Origin: Flavobacteriaceae bacterium
GTDB lineage: Bacteria > Bacteroidota > Bacteroidia > Flavobacteriales > Flavobacteriaceae
Assembly: GCA_030726725.1 (NCBI GenBank)
Contig: JANRDC010000027.1
Location: forward strand, 46,601-96,650
Length of the DNA stretch: 50,050 nucleotides
Reading direction: 5' to 3'
The notes under the pieces were generated by a model, which did no database searches, was not told where the DNA came from, and saw only the letters and a list, made by a program, of their open reading frames with translations. Below are positions 46,701 to 50,050 of this stretch, piece after piece. The number at the start of each line of letters is the position of its first letter. Positions within the stretch are counted from its first letter, which is position 1. The position numbers and the translations under genes are program-made.

Positions 46701-47009
46701 TTCAAGCGCTTGTGCATCTTGAGCCAGAGATACATTGAGTTGGCTAGAGTTTCCTACAGACACCTCTTTGGCCACATAACCGATAAAGCTAAACACCAAA
46801 ACATCGCCTTGGGCTGCGCTAATCGAGAAGTTACCATCGAAATCTGTAGTAGTTCCCTTATTGGTTCCTTTTACCAATACAGTAGCACCTGGTAGGGGAG
46901 CACCATCTTGGTCAGACACCAATCCGGAAACCGTTTTGGTTTGTGCAAACGCTATTTGCACAGCAAATACCAGCAAAAACGCCAGCAATCCTTTAACTTT
47001 TGTTTTCAT
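43752..47009 (-). CDS. SusC/RagA family TonB-dependent outer-membrane transporter
   Basis: 1085 residues. A signal peptide ends at about AFAQT (residue 24). A carboxypeptidase-regulatory-like domain covers residues 25-105 (VSGLVSDQDGAPLPGATVLVKGT). The TonB box region ALEEVIVTGFG (101-111) leads into the plug with YGARGANGVIVITTKRG, and a 22-strand barrel follows. The usual KNG/GRG SusC motifs around LYIVDDAPF are intact. It imports a large nutrient together with the SusD partner. A perfect -7 box lies 30 bases upstream; no sigma/anti-sigma pair is adjacent. Confidence 0.95.
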   Translation of the reverse strand: MKTKVKGLLAFLLVFAVQIAFAQTKTVSGLVSDQDGAPLPGATVLVKGTNKGTTTDFDGNFSISAAQGDVLVFSFIGYVAKEVSVGNSSQLNVSLAQDAQALEEVIVTGFGDVSKKSFAGSAKVVAGENVSQKSFTNVSQALAGEVAGVAVFNTSGQPGSTSTVRIRGFGSVSGSQAPLYIVDDAPFGGSLNDINPNDIKSITVLKDASATSLYGARGANGVIVITTKRGKDSGNSINVQVKTGTNYQGVARYETIRSPEEYIGIAWDGVYQRGLRAANATTATATAYANANLFEIPGGGAVSDLPTIYNMWNVPSLANGNVDVAALIDPATGTVRPGVTRKYTPESWGDYTFQDANRNEVIMTISNVSENSSVYTSFGFIDDIGYATNTDYNRLNGRVAATHKIKDFIDVNTTLNYTQSESNNNGTGSSSSSQFWWVDNIPTVYPLFRRDADGNKIDDPIYGGYLYDYGLEQGRGFGFATNGVADAKINVSRSKSNSVNFNNNTTMNITDGLTLENNFAYQYFMNDGISLNEPFYSPAKGQGGLVSRDRAETKNYSIRTGLRFKKQIDEFNISAFLSHVATAYEYNYLSAERSKLVLPDGIDIANGVVNAPGFGYTDNERTESYIANVNTDYQNKYFLTVSYNKDASSRFINNRWGDFYSVGAAWALTEEDFLKDSKFFDFLKVRASYGTIGNSGGIGLYPGYNLYSINNLSDNISLAFSTKGNKDLTWEKSNQFSAGVEFEIGGFFSGSLEAYKKVTNDMFYDRQVGPSVGYASLKVNDGELINEGIEFDFDFKILNKGDFKLSAGINGEKFSNKLMALPIDPVTGEQQKFSVSGIYGNESGRSLYDYYTKEYTGVNPTTGAAEWTAYFEDKNNDGKFNTGDVRINSLSPYVNDNPEANIQSEKTDVYANATNKFLNKSIIPDVRGAFRLNASYKNFNLSTLFNYQLGGWAYDSAYATLMGNGYAGTNNFHVDIRNRWRQEGDVTDVPRQDAALQIQQNASSSRFLTRSDFIALNNVRLGYNVPKSLANKLGLDTADLYITGDNLWLASKRKGFNPSTSITGGTGIYTYNPLSTLVFGLNVKL

Positions 47010-47039
47010 TTGAGTGGGTTTAGTTAAACAAAATCAACG

Positions 47040-47047
47040 CAAACTTA
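47040..47047 (-). promoter_or_regulatory. -7 box of susCD
   Basis: On the minus strand TAAGTTTG followed by C is a perfect TAnnTTTG match, about 30 bases before the susC ATG. A TTTG is 26 bases further upstream, longer than usual. The region is strongly AT-rich. Confidence 0.55.
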
Positions 47048-47125
47048 ACATATTTTATGATAATTATTGTAGTCAAAGCTTACATTTCAGCAATTAAATC
47101 AAACTTCTACTCAAATCTTAATTTT

Positions 47126-47155
47126 TTTGATACTTTCATTTTTCAAATAGTTTTG
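47126..47155 (+). promoter_or_regulatory. Promoter of the redoxin / cytochrome-monooxygenase unit
   Basis: TTTG (47126-47129), an 18-base spacer, and a perfect TAGTTTTG (47148-47155). The start codon is 38 bases downstream, preceded by AGGAG 7 bases before the ATG. This is the only pair of perfect boxes at near-ideal distance in the right part of the window. Confidence 0.65.
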
Positions 47156-47193
47156 ATTATTGTTTTAAATAATGAAGTTGTTTTAGGAGCATT

Positions 47194-47730
47194 ATGAATT
47201 TATTTTTTTTTATTTTTTTTTACATCGTTACAGGTTTTACGACTTATTCTTCTAGTTTAAACAATGATGAAGTTGCTGATCCGTTTAAAACATATATTTT
47301 TATGGCAGTTGAGTGTCCTATTTCTCAGAAGTACGTCTACAGATTAAACGAGATGAATAAACTCTATCCCGACATGAATATTGTAGGGATATTTCAAGAT
47401 AACACTTCAGAAGCAGATCTATCTGATTTTAAACAGCGGTTCGGTGTTGATTTCCCACTAGTCTTGGACAAAGATCATCGATGGGCACTTCAATTTAAGG
47501 CGGAGATTACTCCTGAAGTTTTTTTAGTGGATCGCTTTGATAGAGTATTATACTCAGGTGCCATAGATAACTGGTTTATTAGTTTAGGTAGAAATAGAAG
47601 TTTTCCAAGTGAGCACTATCTCTTGGACGCCTTTTTAGCGATTAAACAAGGAGAGGAAGTCAAGAAAAAGAAAACCAAAGCCGTTGGTTGCTTCCTTGAA
47701 CTTAATACTTCACACCATCATGGTCAATAG
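47194..47730 (+). CDS. Secreted redoxin-like thioredoxin-fold protein
   Basis: 178 residues. The N-terminus (residues 1-18) is a signal peptide or anchor rich in Phe. The thioredoxin fold has a single Cys at the active-site position, C41 in VECPISQKY, instead of CxxC, then PLVLDKDHRWALQF and the cis-Pro-type TPEVFLVDR. A C-terminal TKAVGC (C166) is shared, from memory, with redoxins encoded beside cytochrome c-monooxygenase proteins in other phyla. It may reduce or deliver to a periplasmic partner; the obvious candidate is the next gene, which it overlaps by 11 bases. The biochemical role is unknown. Base composition is more AT-rich than the left part of the window. Confidence 0.78.
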   Translation: MNLFFFIFFYIVTGFTTYSSSLNNDEVADPFKTYIFMAVECPISQKYVYRLNEMNKLYPDMNIVGIFQDNTSEADLSDFKQRFGVDFPLVLDKDHRWALQFKAEITPEVFLVDRFDRVLYSGAIDNWFISLGRNRSFPSEHYLLDAFLAIKQGEEVKKKKTKAVGCFLELNTSHHHGQ

Positions 47731-48943
47731 ATACTTACCAGCTTTTTTCTTCTGTTTTTTTCTGAGTTATTCTCATGCTCAGGAGGTGACCTATGAACAA
47801 CACATCGCACCCATTATTCAGAAAAACTGTGTTTCCTGTCACCGCAGTGGTGGATACGGTCCTTTTCCGCTCACCACATATGCTGATGTTCAGAAAAGAG
47901 GAAAGTTTATTGCCCATGTGACCAAAACAAAATACATGCCGCCCTGGAAGGCAGATCCGTCCTTTAGTCATTTTAAGAATGAGCGAATTCTTACAGATCT
48001 GGAGATAGATCAAATACAACTTTGGGTGGCGCAAGGAATGAAAAGGGGAGAGGTGTCCTCCCAGAGCCCTGTTGATAGTCATTCAGTATCGTTTACAAAA
48101 CCGGATCTAGTACTTAGCATGAACAGTACTTTTCAGTTATCTACTAAGGGTATTGAGGATTACCGTTTTTTTCATGTACCTACACATTTAGATCGTGATG
48201 TTTATGTCTCTGCGATTGGTTTTATGGCAGGTAACAAACGATATGTCCACCACAGTCGAATTATGGTGGATACTTCAGGGCAAACATCTGGTATCGATGG
48301 ACTTTCCGAGTTTGATCCCAGATCATTAGCTTTTCAGAATAAACCGCTCATGGATGAGTTTTTATATGGTTGGGTTCCGGGAAATATCCCTGTTGCTTAT
48401 CCATCAGGAACAGCAAAGTTAATTCCCAAAGGTGCGGATCTAATTTTCAACATACATTACGCTCCTTCCTCAGAATCAGCTACAGATCTCTCTGAGGTAC
48501 ATCTATATTTTTCTGATGTTCCTGTAAAACATTTGATTAAGAGTCTGTCTATTCGCGAAGAGGACATAGCCAATCAACCTTTTGTAATTCGCTCCGAAAC
48601 TTCTCCTACTTTTTATGTCAGTAAAGTTTTAGAAGAAGATATGAATGTTGTTTCACTTTTGCCGCACATGCATTTTTTGGGTAAGAGCATGACTGCATTG
48701 GCCATATTACCGGATCAAACCCAGGTGCCGTTAATTAGTATCCCTGAATGGGATTACAATTGGCAAAGCACTTATATGTTTGAATCTCCTGTTTTTTTGC
48801 CTAAAGGTACATTGTTGTTGATGACGGCTACTTTTGATAACACCTCAAACAATCCGTTAAATCCGACAATACCCCCCAAAGACGTTACCTATGGTTGGAA
48901 TTCAACAGATGAAATGATGAACTTGGTGATGTACTATTATTGA
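47720..48943 (+). CDS. Secreted c-type cytochrome fused to a copper type II (PHM-like) monooxygenase module
   Basis: 407 residues from the ATG at 47720. A signal peptide ends at about SHAQ (residue 21). A small cytochrome c domain follows with heme motif CVSCH (C37, C40, H41) and a likely axial Met in KYMPPW (M73). The rest resembles the two copper domains of peptidylglycine alpha-hydroxylating monooxygenase. The first copper would have H177-H178 (VHHS) and H246 (FNIHYA). The second would have H316 and H318 (PHMHFLGK) and M399 (TDEMMN, matching the SDEMCN end of PHM). All six ligands are present. The heme could pass electrons to copper, a job done by ascorbate in animals. The substrate is unknown. 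Confidence 0.82.
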   Translation: MVNRYLPAFFFCFFLSYSHAQEVTYEQHIAPIIQKNCVSCHRSGGYGPFPLTTYADVQKRGKFIAHVTKTKYMPPWKADPSFSHFKNERILTDLEIDQIQLWVAQGMKRGEVSSQSPVDSHSVSFTKPDLVLSMNSTFQLSTKGIEDYRFFHVPTHLDRDVYVSAIGFMAGNKRYVHHSRIMVDTSGQTSGIDGLSEFDPRSLAFQNKPLMDEFLYGWVPGNIPVAYPSGTAKLIPKGADLIFNIHYAPSSESATDLSEVHLYFSDVPVKHLIKSLSIREEDIANQPFVIRSETSPTFYVSKVLEEDMNVVSLLPHMHFLGKSMTALAILPDQTQVPLISIPEWDYNWQSTYMFESPVFLPKGTLLLMTATFDNTSNNPLNPTIPPKDVTYGWNSTDEMMNLVMYYY

Positions 48944-48962
48944 TGAACTTTTGATGTAAAAT

Positions 48963-48991
48963 AAAAAGGCCACCCATAGGGTGGCCTTTTT
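48963..48991. terminator. Bidirectional intrinsic terminator
   Basis: AAAAAGGCCACCC (48963-48975), loop ATA, GGGTGGCCTTTTT (48979-48991). The A-run and T-run make it work on both strands, between the convergent cytochrome-monooxygenase gene and the lipoprotein gene. Confidence 0.92.
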
Positions 48992-49009
48992 GTATTCAAA
49001 TTGTTTTGC

Positions 49010-49966
49010 TTATTCGTTGCAAAGGTCAAGTTTGATTTCACCATTTGATTTCACATCGGAAGCAACTACGTTGGCCAATGTGTTTCCATTTGGATTTTTG
49101 ATTTGGTAGATAACTTCGCTATCCCAAGCACCTTTGGTGTAGCTGAAATACATACTAGATGATCCAGCAGGAACTGTAAATGTCTGGGTGACTGGACCAG
49201 CACCATCTTCTAATTCAAATGTTCCAATTACTGCTCCATCAACGATCACGTCAATTGAAGCTCCATTCCATCCATCACCGTAGTCATCAGAACCAATGAT
49301 AGTCCAAACACCAGTTCTTTGCTCGATAGTTTTAGCACAAACCACTGTCCAATCTTTTTGACAGTTGGCCTCAGGGAATTCTGTGCATACAGATGGAGAC
49401 CAAGAATCAAACACGCGACCATCTTCAGTGGTGAAAATCCATTTAAGGGTAAATGTGTCACCAGGGATGAATTTGTTGGTAGTTGCGTTTCTTGAAGGTT
49501 TTAATGGGTTAGCAAATACAGAAACTGTACCACTTCCAAAACCGTAATCATAACTAGCACTGGAGTAAGCACCATACACATCCTCTTGTGTGATTGAGAA
49601 TGTTTTCACAGTGTTCTCTGCAGGTACATCTCCACCAGTAAAGGTTTTTACCAATTTTCCTGCATCACCACCGTGTTTCACGGTCTTGTTGTTTCCATCA
49701 ATGTCTTTATAGCTTTCGTTGAAAAGCACATAAAGATCAATTTTAGTCACTGTGTTCTTTTGATCGATGGATTTCCATTTAAGATCAAAATTCACATTTA
49801 CTGTTGCGTCTCCTCTCTTAAAGTCTGTGGTTTCTCCATTGACAACAGCGTAACCGTGTACTGCTGATTCCCATTCTGGTAGGATCACCAAATCTTCGTC
49901 CTTACACGATTGAAAGGTAATTCCAACCGCCATTAAGGATAATAGATATTTAGTATATTTTTTCAT
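49010..49966 (-). CDS. Surface lipoprotein with a DxYGDGWNG motif
   Basis: 318 residues. The lipoprotein signal ends in FQSC (C21), followed by KDED, an acidic sequence that fits the surface-export signal of Bacteroidota. The middle part is beta-rich without a recognised domain. Residues from about 225 read TIIGSDDYGDGWNGAS, a calcium-loop-like motif seen, from memory, in repeated domains of Bacteroidota and marine eukaryote surface proteins. The position after another gene whose product ends in Phe suggests an accessory lipoprotein of an outer-membrane uptake complex, as SusE is for SusCD. The function is unknown. Confidence 0.75.
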   Translation of the reverse strand: MKKYTKYLLSLMAVGITFQSCKDEDLVILPEWESAVHGYAVVNGETTDFKRGDATVNVNFDLKWKSIDQKNTVTKIDLYVLFNESYKDIDGNNKTVKHGGDAGKLVKTFTGGDVPAENTVKTFSITQEDVYGAYSSASYDYGFGSGTVSVFANPLKPSRNATTNKFIPGDTFTLKWIFTTEDGRVFDSWSPSVCTEFPEANCQKDWTVVCAKTIEQRTGVWTIIGSDDYGDGWNGASIDVIVDGAVIGTFELEDGAGPVTQTFTVPAGSSSMYFSYTKGAWDSEVIYQIKNPNGNTLANVVASDVKSNGEIKLDLCNE

Positions 49967-49987
49967 GTCTATTAGCTTTTAGTATAA

Positions 49988-50050
49988 TTAAAATTGGAAT
50001 TTAAGTGTATCCCAGAAAATGGCAGCACTTGGTGAGTCATACACTTTAGA
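49988..50050 (-). CDS. C-terminal 20 residues of a gene continuing outside the window
   Basis: The frame is open to the window edge and stops at TAA (complement of 49988-49990). The last residues are FWDTLKFQF, ending in Phe as many outer-membrane beta-barrels do. It lies 21 bases upstream of the lipoprotein gene on the same strand and is probably in its operon. A SusC/TonB-receptor or SusD-type protein would be natural here, but 20 residues are too few to say. Confidence 0.55.
   Translation of the reverse strand, partial: SKVYDSPSAAIFWDTLKFQF

Noticed and set aside
1-50050. CRISPR arrays, tRNA genes, insertion sequences, prophage genes
   Set aside because: No regularly spaced repeats, tRNA-like cloverleaves, transposases or integrases were recognised on reading both strands.

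Overview
The window looks like the chromosome of a Flavobacteriia-type member of the Bacteroidota. Supporting signs are a SusC/SusD pair with Bacteroidota-style lipoprotein signals, several perfect TAnnTTTG -7 promoter boxes just upstream of genes, a methionine synthase split into two genes, a PafA-type alkaline phosphatase, a single-chain glycine dehydrogenase, and an aroG-chorismate mutase gene beside pheA and tyrA. No tRNA, rRNA, CRISPR array, insertion sequence or phage gene was seen. Genes are densely packed, many overlap as ATGA or GTGA, and no gene-free gap exceeds 300 bases.

Left part (1-18.5 kb, + strand). A methionine operon comes first: a metX-thrA fusion that runs in from outside the window, metZ, the two halves of metH, and metF. 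Next is an aromatic amino acid operon (pheA, aminotransferase, tyrA, aroG-aroQ). It is preceded by a promoter, a 21-residue leader peptide with FFYSYFYFY at residues 5-13, and an intrinsic terminator directly before pheA. I read this as a classical transcription attenuator. Then follow rsgA-dtd-mazG-like-aroA and queA-rlmN.

Middle part (18.5-42.2 kb, both strands). This holds mostly housekeeping genes: an SprT-like protein, a pirin, an SDR, an MlaFE-type lipid transporter pair, a secreted PafA-like phosphatase, a minus-strand trio (FabH-like, methyltransferase, GT2), gcvP, a membrane protein with a rhodanese, an M3 peptidase, purEK, an adk-obg-mpl-radC run, a degenerate polysaccharide-deacetylase-like protein, a YjjG-type HAD, rarA and rlmB. 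rlmB lacks any canonical start codon where homology needs one.

Right part (42.2-50 kb). This part is visibly more AT-rich, at least from about 47 kb. It carries susCD on the minus strand and, divergently, a two-gene unit: a secreted redoxin and a secreted c-type cytochrome fused to a copper monooxygenase-like module that keeps all the PHM-type copper ligands. It ends with a surface lipoprotein containing a DxYGDGWNG motif and the last codons of another gene. The attenuator and the redoxin/cytochrome-monooxygenase pair are the two most interesting items.
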